Assembly: GCA_905220665.1 (NCBI GenBank)
Contig: CAJNAR010000145.1
Coordinates: 806,001-870,000 of the forward strand
Source: Albugo candida
Lineage: Eukaryota > Oomycota > Peronosporomycetes > Albuginales > Albuginaceae
Direction: 5' to 3'
Length of the DNA: 64,000 nucleotides
Positions 43,030 through 54,748 of the stretch are shown in pieces (positions within the stretch are counted from its first letter, which is position 1; each line of letters begins with the position of its first letter). The notes beneath the pieces were generated by a model. That model did not search any database and was not told the origin of the DNA. It saw only the letters and a program-made list of their open reading frames with translations. The translations under genes were made by a program, and so were the position numbers.

Positions 43030-43588
43030 CTAAATATGTGAATGAATGTCATTTTTCGACGATTTAGATTGGGTTAAAGTCGTGCGGACAGGCTGGAACG
43101 CGTAGATATCGGATTCGATGGGTTTACTATCGTTTGTGGAAGAATCTGCGACGTAAATATGGGAATCATTGCAAATTTTAACTTCGTGTGTCCGCTGTTT
43201 GACGCCTTTGGATTTTACGACTGCGACTTGGGACGTGGAGTGAGCGGTTGGCTGGATACCCAAGTATAAGCCTTCTCCAGTGTCTATTGCGATATGGTAA
43301 TGATGCCAGGGACAAGTAATTACCGCTTTTCCACCGATTTCCTCGATATCGCCTTCGTGGAGAGGACCACCATGATCTAGTGAGAATAGTATTGCATGAA
43401 AGTTGGTGTTTATTGTAGGATATACACGTACGATAGCATGTTTGGTCAATACAAAAGACTTCTCCGTGCCGCAGGTGAATCAACAAAATACTCCGTTGCG
43501 TTGATGGTAAGTAGAAACACCGTTTTGACCCTACTTCAATCTCATCTAGTCGACATATATACTCAAAATTGTCCGCTTTCTTTGACAT
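43030..43588 (-). CDS. Rieske [2Fe-2S] domain protein (RFESD-like)
   Basis: Two exons, 43588-43432 and 43376-43030, joined by a 55-base GT-AG intron; 167 residues. Splicing creates the first iron-sulfur ligand pair: TGC TAT C joins AT CAT to give CYHHGGPLHEGD, and the second pair is CPWHHYHI. Together they give the Rieske pattern C-x-H ... C-x-x-H. Unspliced, the domain would seem to lack its first Cys. The start MSKKADNFEYICRLDEI is the N-terminal strand of the fold. The length and motif spacing fit small soluble Rieske proteins such as RFESD or the ferredoxin component of dioxygenases. No signal or membrane segment is seen, so it is probably cytosolic. The partner oxidoreductase is unknown. 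Confidence 0.88.
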
Positions 43589-43724
43589 TGTATGACTATA
43601 CGAGTGTCTGCAAACAATGAGCCTTGTGCTTACTACTTCTATCATTGGCAATAATCAAATGCTTTAAAACCAATCATGTCGCGTACACCACAGCGCCATT
43701 ACTAAACCGTTGCTATCAACATCG

Positions 43725-45806
43725 ATGCAATCATCCGAAGCTTTAGGGGCCTCTACCACCGCTTTGGATACCAACAATCGACTACAAAAACTAGTGGATC
43801 TCCTAAATGAAGAGGAATATACAAAAGACAGCAGTATGGAGTCAGAATTTGACGAAAAATTGCTTGAGTTTTATCCAAATTTCCACGCTCGTCATCTCAG
43901 CGAGAAAGTAAAAGACACGGACGATGGGAGGGCATCCGCTCCGACCGACCCTTCTCACTGCGTGGAATGCAACACACACGTTTCTCAAGTATTTTGCGAG
44001 CAATGTCACGATTACTTCTGTGAGCTTTGTTTCAGCGGGCAACATCGGAAGGGGAATCGTAGACTCCATACAATCCAGCCGTGTATTCCAGCGGTAAGTG
44101 ATCATCCAAAATATCTCATATCCCTTACTTTCATATAAATGGTCTAGAATATTGACACACAAGCGTCCAACAAGGTCGAATATGCAGAGTCCACAAATCG
44201 GGAGGAAATGGATGCTTTGGGCTGTAATGATGACAACGAGGCAGAAAGCTCAGCGAGTGAATTTTCTTCTCACCGATTAAATTCTTCACGGAATATCTGT
44301 AATATGATGGGGTCCTTGCTTTCTTTAGGTCGCCATGCGAATACTTTGTCCTCCGAATCTAAACAAATCAAAAGTTCTTGCGCTCAAAGTGTCTTGGAAC
44401 GGGCAAAGTATATCCCTTTACGTCTTACATACGAAGAACGAAAAGTGTTGCGCACATTGGAAGCCGCGCTTTCCATAAGCCAATACACAGATCAAATGGA
44501 CACACTTCAATGCGTGAAGAACCGAACCTGGCGAATTCGTCTGCAACTTCAGCATATTTTCGGCTTTATGACTGGAATCGTGATGGCTTCAAGTTATCGA
44601 GCTGGTCAATCCCTGCTAGATGAAAAGGATTTCAGAGACAAAGAAAAGTTTTTCCAAAACATACTCGAGCTGGGTCGACGGTACAAAATAATGAATCCTG
44701 AGAGAATGCGTGGAGAGTATGGTAAATTGATGTATTTGTTACAAGACGCAGCTGATCCGGGAATCCAAGAGCTGTTGGGTATTTCATTACATAGAAAAAT
44801 TAAAACTGTGTACGACGTACTCGAAAAAGGGAATGCAGTCCAAGTGTTGACTGATTCCAAAATAGAGATCGCGACCACAGTTGTCTCACCAGAAGGAAAA
44901 TCACGATCTCAAATTCAAAAGCTGAGACGAGCCAAAGATGCTGCCGTCAAAGAAATTGTTCAGAAATACATTGGCGAAAGTTCGCTAAACGAGGACACCA
45001 TTTATCAATGCCTCTACTCCATCGCAGATAACAATTATCATCTCTATTTCGAGCGCGATCCAATTGACCGAATGATTCAATTGTTACACCAACATTTCAG
45101 CTCGCAGCACAAGCACTCTGAAGAAGATACCATTTCGTTAGCGATCGCGCGCGGCCAAGAAGGAGCTCGACTATCTCATTCTCATCAACGTCAATTCCAT
45201 TATGTTTTGCAATCATTGACACTTTGGCGGGAAATTTCGCACGATATGTTTCGTCTTTGGTACCTTACCGACCAAGACTTGCTTTCAGGTACGAATGAGA
45301 AGTATCAGTTGACTGATACGGGTCAAGGCGTTCATCGGGTACAGCCAGCGCCTCTCGTTTCGAGGGCTATGCACGTGATTCTGCATGAGACGCAGCGTCG
45401 TTTGGGTCTGGAGTCGTGGGTCGGCTCGAGTGTGATCCATTTGGGCGATAAAAATGTCCCAAATGCGCTCATGTTTATCGACAAATACACGCAAATTGGA
45501 TACATTCTCCGTCCGATTGTAAAGACAATTGATAAATTACCGGAATTGACTACACAATATCGCAATTTACAGCAATATATTGATACGACGTATGGTGGAA
45601 TTGTGCAATTACAAAAACAGATTCTAGCGGATTTCTTCCGAGAGGCGTTCGATGGCAGTGGAGGCGACAATTTTTTTGACGCGGGTTCTTGTATTGATGG
45701 GAGAATGACAAGTGCGTGGAATTGGTGCTCTAATTTACATCGAAAACCTTTCTTTCCAGTGTTTCAAATCGCTGGATTTGTAGGATTTGACGGTAAATTT
45801 ACTTAA
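43725..45806 (+). CDS. B-box zinc finger fused to UPF0652/DUF2009 domain
   Basis: Two exons, 43725-44093 and 44148-45806, phase 0; 675 residues. Residues about 79-112 form a B-box type zinc finger (CVECNTHVSQVFCEQCHDYF, then CELCFSGQH). The second exon has the UPF0652 (DUF2009) block, beginning LERAKYIPLRLTYEERKVLR and running to the C-terminus with GQEGARLSHSHQRQFHYVLQ and VHRVQPAPLVSRAMHVI. The family is widely conserved in eukaryotes and its function is not known to me. The B-box suggests protein-protein or RNA-binding roles, which is an inference. The start is the first ATG of the frame (43725); only a TTG precedes it. It is divergent from the Rieske gene, with about 135 bases between. 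Confidence 0.78.
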
Positions 45807-45910
45807 TAGATTAAGTTTGTGAGCATTTCATGAATACGATCTCATGCTCGACTTGTACTTGATACGGACAAACTTAGTGTTACCACATAATTCTCAGTGG
45901 GAATCTTTTA

Positions 45911-48104
45911 ATGCTGACTCATCGAAAAACCAAGTCGACTTCTGCGTTGAGCTCGGAGGCGAGTAAACGATCAGGAAATTCAAAAAATAATATTGCAGTA
46001 CATTCAATAATTCACGAAAAGTACGAGCGCAAATGCTACGAGGTTCCAAGGCTATCTAAACGGCAATTCTCAGTCTTTATCGCACTTCTAAGCGGTATCC
46101 TGGGAGCGCTTTGCTATCAGATATTCTACCTCGATCGCAGTATTCCAGAGCTCTCTTTCATGCTACCTGCGGATTCTGTGCGAAATCTTTTCGAAAAAAT
46201 GAATGCAATGGATTGGTCGAAACGCATGCGGGATGACTTTTTCGCTTCTTTTGACTTGCGGCCATCCGCACAACAGTCAGGAGACACAGATCGACCGGGC
46301 ATACAGCTTGCGCAGAATAATACCGTTGGCTACTCACCGATTGTGATGCTTCCTGGATTCACATCAACGGGCCTGGAGATCTGGGAAGGCCGCGAATGTA
46401 GTCGAGCGTACTTTCGGCAGCGAATTTGGGGTACAGCTCGAATGTTGCAACAGTTCATGATGAATCAGGTATGGGAGTGATGTTATATCGCAGAGGTATA
46501 GATGGTAATTAATTCGTAGAGGTGCTGGCTGGAGCATGTTATGCTCAATCGAAGCTCCGGCTTGGACCCGAACGGCGTCAAACTACGACCAGCTGCTGGA
46601 CTTGAAGCTGCTGATTATGTGATTGGAGGTTACTGGGTATGGGGAAAGATTATTGAGAATCTCGCAGACATTGGCTACGATACAAATTCGATGTTTATGG
46701 CCTCCTTTGACTGGCGCTTGGCACCATTTCTTCTCGAGAAGCGGGACCAATATTTCACCAAGTTGCGGTATATGATTGAAATGGCTAAAACATCAAATGG
46801 AGACCGGAAAGTGGTCATCATTGCTCATAGTTATGCCTCACAAGTTTGGCTCTACTTCATGAAATGGGTAGAAAGCGATCAAGGAGGAAAGCAAGGGAAC
46901 AGATGGATCGATCAGCATATTGAGGCATTCATCAGTATTGCTGGATCTATGCTTGGTGCTACAAAATCCGTAAGCGCACTGCTGTCTGGCGAGATGAAAG
47001 ATACAGCTGAGCTCGGTGGACTGGCAAAGATTCTGGGCTATTTCTTTGGGCACCCGGCTCGGGCTTCGCTGGCTCGATCATGGCCCAGGTGAGTCGAATG
47101 AATGTTTTTATTGCGAAGTGTGGCTGATTACTATCGCTAGTGTGTCAACAATGTTACCAATTGGTGGTAACATAGTCTGGGGAAACAGTACTTATGCACC
47201 AGATGACTTGACCTCTCGATTCGCTACTCCTGCAAGCGATTCCACTGGTGAGGAGGCTGACAGATATGGAGAACACGACAGACAAAGTTCACACATGAAG
47301 GAGTTGAATAAAAAGTTCAATCAGGAAGTCTACGAGCACATTACGCGTCATGGAAGCAATGGTCTGATTGTACGCTTTGGTGCGGATTCCGGGACCTCAA
47401 ATATCACCGCAAATGAGCTTCTTGAGCTTCTCGGAAATGTGGATGAGAAATTACGATACTTTCATTCCCAAGCCAAAACCAGTGAGGTCGCAGCGAATGC
47501 ATCTGACCCCAAATATGACCACCCCAAATACTGGTCCAATCCGCTCGCAGCAAGCTTACCCTACGCACCAAACATGAAGCTGTTTTGCTTGTATGGAATC
47601 GGAAAACCTGTGGAGCGTGCTTATTTGTACAAACGAGCTCCAAGAACAATCGATGAGTCTATCCAGACAAGCTGCGACTCCGAAAGCGCTGCCGAAGAAT
47701 GTTCCAGAATCGTTCCCCACATTCTGGACACGGAGTATATGGACCCACCTTGGATCAAAGCTGGCATTCATTTTGTCGATGGAGACGGAACGGTACCGCT
47801 TGTATCATTGGGATATATGTGTGCGCGTGGCTGGCGGCCAACTGAAGAAGAAAAAGCTCGTGGCTGGAATCTGAACCCAGGAAGTGTTGACGTTCGTTCT
47901 CGGGAATACATACACAATCCAGTCTCGCTGATAAAAGACCCTCGTGGAGGCCCAGAAACTTCCGATCATGTCGATATTATGGGGAATCATGCGCTGATCC
48001 GAGATGTACTCCACATTGTCGCAAAAGAATACGACAAAGTCTCCAACCACGTGCTCTCAGAAATCCATCAGATCGCTGACCGCGTGCGCATCCCTGGATC
48101 ATAG
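45911..48104 (+). CDS. phospholipid:diacylglycerol acyltransferase (PDAT/LCAT family)
   Basis: Three exons, 45911-46468, 46520-47088 and 47141-48104, phase-consistent; 696 residues. A single membrane anchor lies at about 52-72 (VFIALLSGILGALCYQIFYL), as in yeast Lro1, placing the catalytic part in the ER lumen. The lid and start of the fold show VGYSPIVMLPGFTSTGLEIW, then the first intron, then CWLEHV. The nucleophile elbow reads IIAHSYAS, with Ser as nucleophile, but Ala takes the place of the last Gly. The third exon has STMLPIGGNIVWGN, the acid residue region FVDGDGTVPLVSL and the catalytic His in SDHVDIMGNHALIRD. PDAT makes triacylglycerol from diacylglycerol and phospholipid. The splice after SWP restores the family sequence exactly. 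Confidence 0.9.
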
Positions 48105-48224
48105 ACTTTAAACCAATTATATGAAGCAAATAGGCTGCTTCCGCGATAAATAGCCAATCCTATAGCACTGGTGTTCTTTTTGTTCAATCAATTTCATTCT
48201 TGGCTGGTTGGTTCCAACGCGAAA

Positions 48225-49490
48225 ATGCCAAAAGCTCCACGAAATGTCAAGAGTAAACGCTCGTGTCCTTTGGAAAAACAGCTCGCATACGATAAGATAC
48301 CATGGTACGAAAGTAAAAAAAATGGAAATGCTGTCAGCCAAAGTGATTTGGATGCAGTAAGTGAGGAAGATGAGCCTGAAAAGGTGACAGAGAAAACAAT
48401 AAGACTTGCCCGAGAACAGCAACAGGAAGAGCAGAATCGAACTCGGAATCCGAAACTAATAGTCGGAAATAGTAATCTAAAGGCTGAAAGCAGCGACGAA
48501 GGCTCGGACGATGATGATATGAGAGGAACAGACAGCGAAGAGGACGATTTGATCAAAGTCGAAGATGGTTACGTGCAGGAAGTCGAGCTTTTTGAAGAAG
48601 ATGAGAGCGTTCTTGCAAGCTTTATGATGCCCTCTGCCTCTGAACGACGTAACTTGGCAGATATTATCATGGAAAAAATTCAACAGAAGGAAGCTGGTGA
48701 AGGAGAGATTGCAAGCAGCACATTGGAACGACAGTTTGATCCAAAAATTGTTCAAGTGTATACAGGCGTGGGAAAAATCTTGCATCGATACACGTCAGGG
48801 AAACTGCCGAAAGCTTTCAAAGTGATTCCGAGTCTGAGTTATTGGGAAGATATTTTGTGGCTAACAGAACCCAGTAAATGGTCACCTCATTCTATGTATG
48901 CAACCACACGAATTTTTGCATCCAATTTGAACCCAAAAATGGCCGAGCGATTCTATAATATATTCTTATTAGAACATGTGCGTCAAGATATACGAGACAA
49001 CAAACGGCTCAATTTCCATCTATACATGGCGCTGAAGAAAGCACTGTACAAGCCTCAGGCTTTTTTCAAGGGCGTAATCTTACCTTTATGTGAGAGTCCA
49101 GATTGTACTCTCCGCGAAGCAACGATTATTGGAAGTGTTATGACAAAGGTCTCTGTACCTGTTATACATTCGGCGGCTGCTCTGATGAAGCTGACTCGAT
49201 TACCATATTCGGGTCCCAACAGTATTTTCATTCGATTGTTACTGAATAAAAAGTATAGTCTTCCAACACGTGTCATTGCCGAATTATGTCAACATTTCAT
49301 CTCATTCACAAATGAAGAGCGTGCGTTACCTGTACTATGGCATCAGGCTCTGCTTGTCTTTGCTCAGCGCTACAAAAATGGAATTGGAAAAGTCGAGAAA
49401 GAAAAATTGAAAATGTTATTGCGAAAGCATGCTCACCACCAAATCACTCCAGAAATACGAAGAGAGCTCTTCAACGCGGATCAAATGTAA
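48225..49490 (+). CDS. BYSL: bystin (BYSL/Enp1), 40S ribosome assembly
   Basis: 421 residues from the ATG at 48225 (start MPKAPRNVKSKR); the 18 codons before it in the same open frame look like leader sequence. The N-terminal third is acidic and charged. The bystin domain starts near residue 170: FDPKIVQVYTGVGKILHRYT, then SGKLPKAFKVIPSLSYWEDI, WSPHSMYATTRIFASNLN, LEHVRQDIRDNKRLNFHLYM and ALYKPQAFFKGVILPLCES. It ends with LPVLWHQALLVFAQRYK and the conserved final helix. Bystin/Enp1 binds the pre-40S particle in nucleolus and cytoplasm during small-subunit maturation, in the same pathway as KRI1. Single exon, no anomalies. Confidence 0.95.
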   Translation: MPKAPRNVKSKRSCPLEKQLAYDKIPWYESKKNGNAVSQSDLDAVSEEDEPEKVTEKTIRLAREQQQEEQNRTRNPKLIVGNSNLKAESSDEGSDDDDMRGTDSEEDDLIKVEDGYVQEVELFEEDESVLASFMMPSASERRNLADIIMEKIQQKEAGEGEIASSTLERQFDPKIVQVYTGVGKILHRYTSGKLPKAFKVIPSLSYWEDILWLTEPSKWSPHSMYATTRIFASNLNPKMAERFYNIFLLEHVRQDIRDNKRLNFHLYMALKKALYKPQAFFKGVILPLCESPDCTLREATIIGSVMTKVSVPVIHSAAALMKLTRLPYSGPNSIFIRLLLNKKYSLPTRVIAELCQHFISFTNEERALPVLWHQALLVFAQRYKNGIGKVEKEKLKMLLRKHAHHQITPEIRRELFNADQM

Positions 49491-50454
49491 TTGATATCGT
49501 ACACATTAGAGAAGATCTGCTGAAACACGTTTACACTAATTTACTTGCAATGCACTGGCTTACATCTGAATTGGCTCTCATCACGACAATTGCTCCTCAT
49601 TCAGACGATTTAGCTCATTCTCAATATTGATGATAGGCTCTTGTTACAAAAGCGTTTATCCGCTATGAGCGGTCCTGTGGCTCTATAGTAAAGCCCGGGT
49701 GTATTGTTCTTTGGCACTAATCAGTCTTTTCTGCGTGCATCTGCTCGCTGGCATCTTTGTATCGGTTCTTGGACTTGAGTCGATGGCTTGAGCTCCAAGT
49801 CTATCCATCCGCCATATACATCGGAGCACCTCAGTACAAGCCTTCGAAGATGAGCCTAATGTAAGTTTCCCAAAATTGACACTCCATCACACCATGCATC
49901 GATTCAGCTCGTAACTATGATCGACGGAAATGCCTGCTTTGTATCAATCAAGCTACATGTCTTATAATCCATGGATTGAGTTTATACAACGTATACAACA
50001 CACACAGGGCACATCATAGGGAATGGACGTGGATACGACACTGCATGCCAATTGCGAGACAAAAACCTGCGCTAATATAGAGATCTTCAGGAAGACCTTC
50101 TGCCATTTTGACTGCTGAGTTACAGAAATTTCTGTTCACCACCTTCTGAAATGGATCATGACATTCAGAAAGGAAATGCGACACACAAAGCCGTATGAAT
50201 TCTCTACTTAATAGTTTGGAAACTTTGTGTCTCAAGTAGAAACTATCATGATATAACAGCGTTTCTATATGATCCGTGCGGGTTTACACTCAGACACGGA
50301 ATAAGTTCAAATTTTCAGTATGTGATAGTGTCGCTTCTCAAAAGGTACAGGTATCTTTCGAGGTAGCTTCTACTACACTAGACAGATATGTCCTAGCAAA
50401 TGACGTTATTTATCTGCTGTACTACGAAAGACACCTGCTGAAAACCACAATGAA
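49491..50454. other. gene-free stretch before the right repeat arm
   Basis: Nearly 1 kb after bystin without a supported gene. Short frames are interrupted by stops. Homology to the left repeat arm starts near 50455. Confidence 0.45.
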
Positions 50455-53266
50455 TTAGATTTTCGTAGAGCGCATTCGCTCACCCTCTCCTTCCATGAGT
50501 TCAAATTCTGCATTTGAAGCTTCCATCTTAATCAGCATTAGTGCTAAAAATCAGTTTATGATAAGTTCCTCTTCTGTACACATATATACAGCACTGAACC
50601 TGGCCTCGCCTAAGTAGAGGTTGTATTATACACCACGCACCACTTCTTGACCAGACCAATCTTCAAGTATACTACTAATATTCGTATACCTTGTGAAGTC
50701 ACGTCACGATTATACAATACAAATCAAACAATTGGTAAAGAAGCTGACCGCTTGCGAAGGTATTCTGCAATCAACCAGACGTACCTCAAAAGCAATCCTC
50801 TGCTTGTCACTCCTGCAAAAGATCCGAACTCGATCAATTACAATGGCGAATTTTCCAAGGCAAATGAACTCATCAGCTCAAAATCGACCCGAGTGCTCTA
50901 CCACAACACTCGCTGTTGTTTCTAAAAATGCTGGACAACCTGTTGCTTCGCGTTCCCTTTCGCTGCTTCGAAATCGATTTATAATGAATCGCTCAACTTC
51001 CTCTCTGAGTTTTTCAAAAACCCAGTACTTTCCTAACGAGCATCGGTACAACAGCGTGTACCCGCAATGAAACGGAGTGATATCAAAGAAGTGCATCCGA
51101 TTTCGTCGATTTTCTTTGAGCACTCTACTTGGATACTTGAGCGGTGAAAAGTTTTCCCAAAGCTCCAGAAATCGAGATATCTATAGATCTGAAACGAGTT
51201 TGTGTTTCAATAAGAAAAGATCGAATAATTGGGATGGAAATGACAATGGAAGGGTGTGGTGAATTGTATTTTTGTATGATAAGGCTCACAAAAATGCGAC
51301 AAATTGGTTTGCAGTCATCAAATTTCGAGATGAAGACGACATGGCACCATAAAAGCCTCTGGATACGTGTAGGTGAAGTCCTCCGTCTGGAAAATCCAAC
51401 ATCTCGTTGTGAAAAGGACTCTTAATAGGGGCGCAGTCTCCCGTCAGCGAGCAGCATACCTTTCGGGTGCGGTGTATGGTCGGTTTAGTGGGTGCCGGTC
51501 CCACAAATCACCACAGTGAAAGTCGACGGCGTGTTGAAAGAAGGTTCCTTCCAGCAGTTTGACTCGTCTTCGTTTTGTACTAAGGACATGGGAACTCTCC
51601 GCTTCAGTGTATTAGAAGTTCACAAAAAAGAAAATGGAATGTGTCTGCTTTTATCCGATGTAGAAGTAGAAGCAGACAACAGATCGATACACCGCTGGAT
51701 GAGATAATATGATTTCACGTTGTCCTTGCTCTCTTCACTCACTGGAAGCTCCTCATCGCGCCACGAAGGAAGGCAAACACCTTCTAGACGATCGACTAAA
51801 TTCCGAGCGATACGAGCAGTCTTCACCTGCCACAAACTTGATCAAAGCGTCCGACTGAGAACAGTGAAAGACCAGGAAGCATTTTAGAGGCAGTTCTCTC
51901 ATTGTGAGATATTTGTATGCTGCAAACGGGATGAATGGGACCCAAAGACACTTGAGCTGCCGATTGCGTAAATTACTCAAAAAGGAGGGCGAAATTTGAT
52001 TTAGTCAAAATTTGACTTTGAAATGCGACGAAACACGAGAAAAGTCAAAAGCTTGAGAAAACTGCGAACACTTCTCAGAGAGCAAGTCCATAAAACTGTT
52101 TATGTCCTGCAGATGCGATTGCATTGACATATGACGCTCGATTTGATAGAATGCGGAACTTTGAAGTGACTTCTCCATGAGAAGGAGAACAAGCTACAGT
52201 GGGTGCACAACACATCATAGACGCGATCGTGAAAAATCAGCAATGTGTTACTAAGAATCAATCATTGAAGCTTTAGATCAGAAAACATGAAGATCGCAGG
52301 CATGCTATCTGTGTGATGCAACGCAGCAAAATATTTCACATGAGAACCGAAACGTTTTGTACCACCGAAGAAAGCATCGAGACGGAGGGTGTTTTCACGA
52401 TCAAATAGCAAGAAAACCGCCGGTAATATTCCACATGACTTTCCTGAGGCACCAGAAGGTGCTGGTCATCGGACTGGTGATAGTAACATTGAATTTTATT
52501 TGGAAAAGAATTCCGCTTACGATAAAAGAGCACCTATAATGCGCCCTCGCTTGGAACGTGCTACATCGAGACGGAATTTTCATGCTAGTCATCAAAGTGT
52601 TTTCCCAATTCCATTGTGGGGACATGGTTTGTCTATAGAAACGATTTGTGAGTATGCACCGACTGAGACCATGGACCGAAGAGTACGATAAGAAGCTAGT
52701 AAGCTGATACAAAAGCTCCGTACACAACTGAAAGAAAGGGATGAACAAGAGCGTACACTGAAGAAAGAGAAAGCCGAAAACCACAATTTGGTTGAGATCT
52801 TGAAGGACTCTTAACAGATGTTAATGCAACCGAGGAAGCTCAAGACAGATTGTATCGTACCCTGGATGATGTTGTAAATAATGTGCCTGAACCGGGCTTC
52901 CATGTAACATCGAATCAAACCCATTGCAGTGAAGACTCGATATAAAGAATTAGTATAGAAGTTTACAGCAAGTGCATCCACAGCCAGCGGTAGCACAATT
53001 ATCAACGAGTCGTACGTCATGGTATCCGTTCTGCGGTTCTTATTCGACAGTTGAACAGCAGAGCAGAAGAATCACATGTACATGCCCGATTGGCTGGTCA
53101 GTGCATTGCCTGGTGGAGGAGAGCGCTAAAAGCCATTTTTCTTCGTCCTGGTGTCGGAAACCGTGAGAGGATTCCATTTTATTCTCCGCTACCTTACGCC
53201 AGCACCATGGGCCTGTTTAAATCTGTATCACGAAAGCGACATGTCTTAGTAAGTGATCGGTGATTG
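50455..53266 (-). repeat. inner arm of the inverted repeat, right copy (diverged)
   Basis: The reverse complement is homologous to about 34418-36350. Clear matches are 50690-50920, 51250-51480, 51700-51850 and 52940-53260. The right arm is longer because of extra sequence, mainly about 51990-52930, which has no counterpart that I could find on the left. Confidence 0.75.
52389..52814 (+). pseudogene. unidentified coding remnant with a coiled-coil end, inside the right arm
   Basis: A plus-strand frame opens at 52389, is cut by an in-frame TAA at 52689-52691, and then continues in the same frame with a strongly coiled-coil-like stretch (EASKLIQKLRTQLKERDEQE and on) to a stop at about 52814. Heptad-like Leu spacing and the high Glu/Lys content suggest that this was once coding sequence. 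It lies in the part of the right arm that lacks a left counterpart. Family unknown. Confidence 0.45.
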
Positions 53267-54748
53267 CAGACACATTTTCGACACGCAGGGTGAGACATCA
53301 AGCTCACTTACCGCAATTCACCGATAGATAATCCTTTCAGATGGCATTGAAACAAACTTCATTTAACGTACTCTGTGAAAAGAGGCTGACCCATGTTCAA
53401 TGAATTATCAGGCTAGTCTCTCACAAATGATTAGCTCAATTGTTGGTTGGCTTTTGACCGTCCTTGGTGGAAAATTCCGACCACCAACTAACGGCCTAAT
53501 TCCTTCTTCAGCGCTTGGCGGGCAACATTTTTTTACGCATTGCGGGTTGATGATAGACAGCATATAAGAAATCAAAGTTTGCATCGGGATTCCGTTTGCG
53601 TCGTAAATCGTCACTGTAAATACATTCCATCAATGAAAGGATGACTGCAGATTTGGGATACGATTGCCTATAAAATAGCTGGCGTACGAGAGGATGGAAA
53701 AGAATAAGACGAACATGAGTATTGGTGGACCGATGCCTGTTTTTTATGATACTTGTTGAAATAGTGTCAACTTTGAGAGCACCAACGCGACAATCATGAA
53801 GCGAAAGATACGGCCAATATGCTTTCATAGCAAAATTTATCGGGTCATATACAAATGCAACTGACGATGTATACATTCTCGAAAACTAGTAACATCACAA
53901 AGCAGTGCATCGTTCTAGGAAGCGAAAAAAACTACTGAAAGCGGTCGTGAAATTACAAGCTTATGGTCAAATGATTCGTCCTCATACCCTATTACGTATC
54001 AATCCATCAAAATCGTACCGGTCTAGAGATTATGCGATCGTTTCTGCGTGTGACCATTCGATTGTGCCGCTACAAAAGACGAAGAACATCTGATAGTGTT
54101 GCGGCTTTTAGTCTTGGAAGCAGTGACGACGTCGCGGTTGTGAAGAATCTATGAAATGGTCCATATAATATTGCGTTGTCTGAATACAACGGACACTTGT
54201 CTCCATCTTTTACTGAAAAGTGCGTCTGCATTCTGACGTCAACGTTCTGCGGTTTGTTTACAAGACCTTCATGCAGCTGGAACGCTCTGGTATTTGTGTT
54301 TGTGATGGTCTTCTTGAATCGAGTCTCAGATTGAGAGCGCAACGAGGGAAAACGCTTTAGTTGAAGTAAATGAAGCAATGGAGCAATTAACTTTGTTTGG
54401 ATCAGACTTTTTGAGCAATGGAAGCCCATACAGATCTTCAGTGACGGAAGCGTCGCACTATCTCCTTATTTACGATAGGCATTCTGTGACGATCACATCA
54501 AAAGCAGCTTTCATGGATTTGAACACCGGAATGAGATAGTACACTCCAATTTCAGAGAAACAAGCACAAGGGTGCTAAGAAAACGTTTAAAGTCATAGAA
54601 GACAATGATTATGAATTATGCGAGGCAAAAATAAAACACGCAAGTTCAAATGACTCGATAAACGACCCGATCTGTTTCCTGCACTTTTCCGGAATTTAAA
54701 CCAAAGTGTTACAGAAAGCTCATCCGTGATTTACGATGCCATCGAGCC
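53267..54748 (-). other. non-coding or decayed part of the right repeat arm
   Basis: Mirror of 32934-34417. It holds the same two open frames (53508-53876 and 54070-54429, minus strand) without recognisable domains. Confidence 0.4.
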
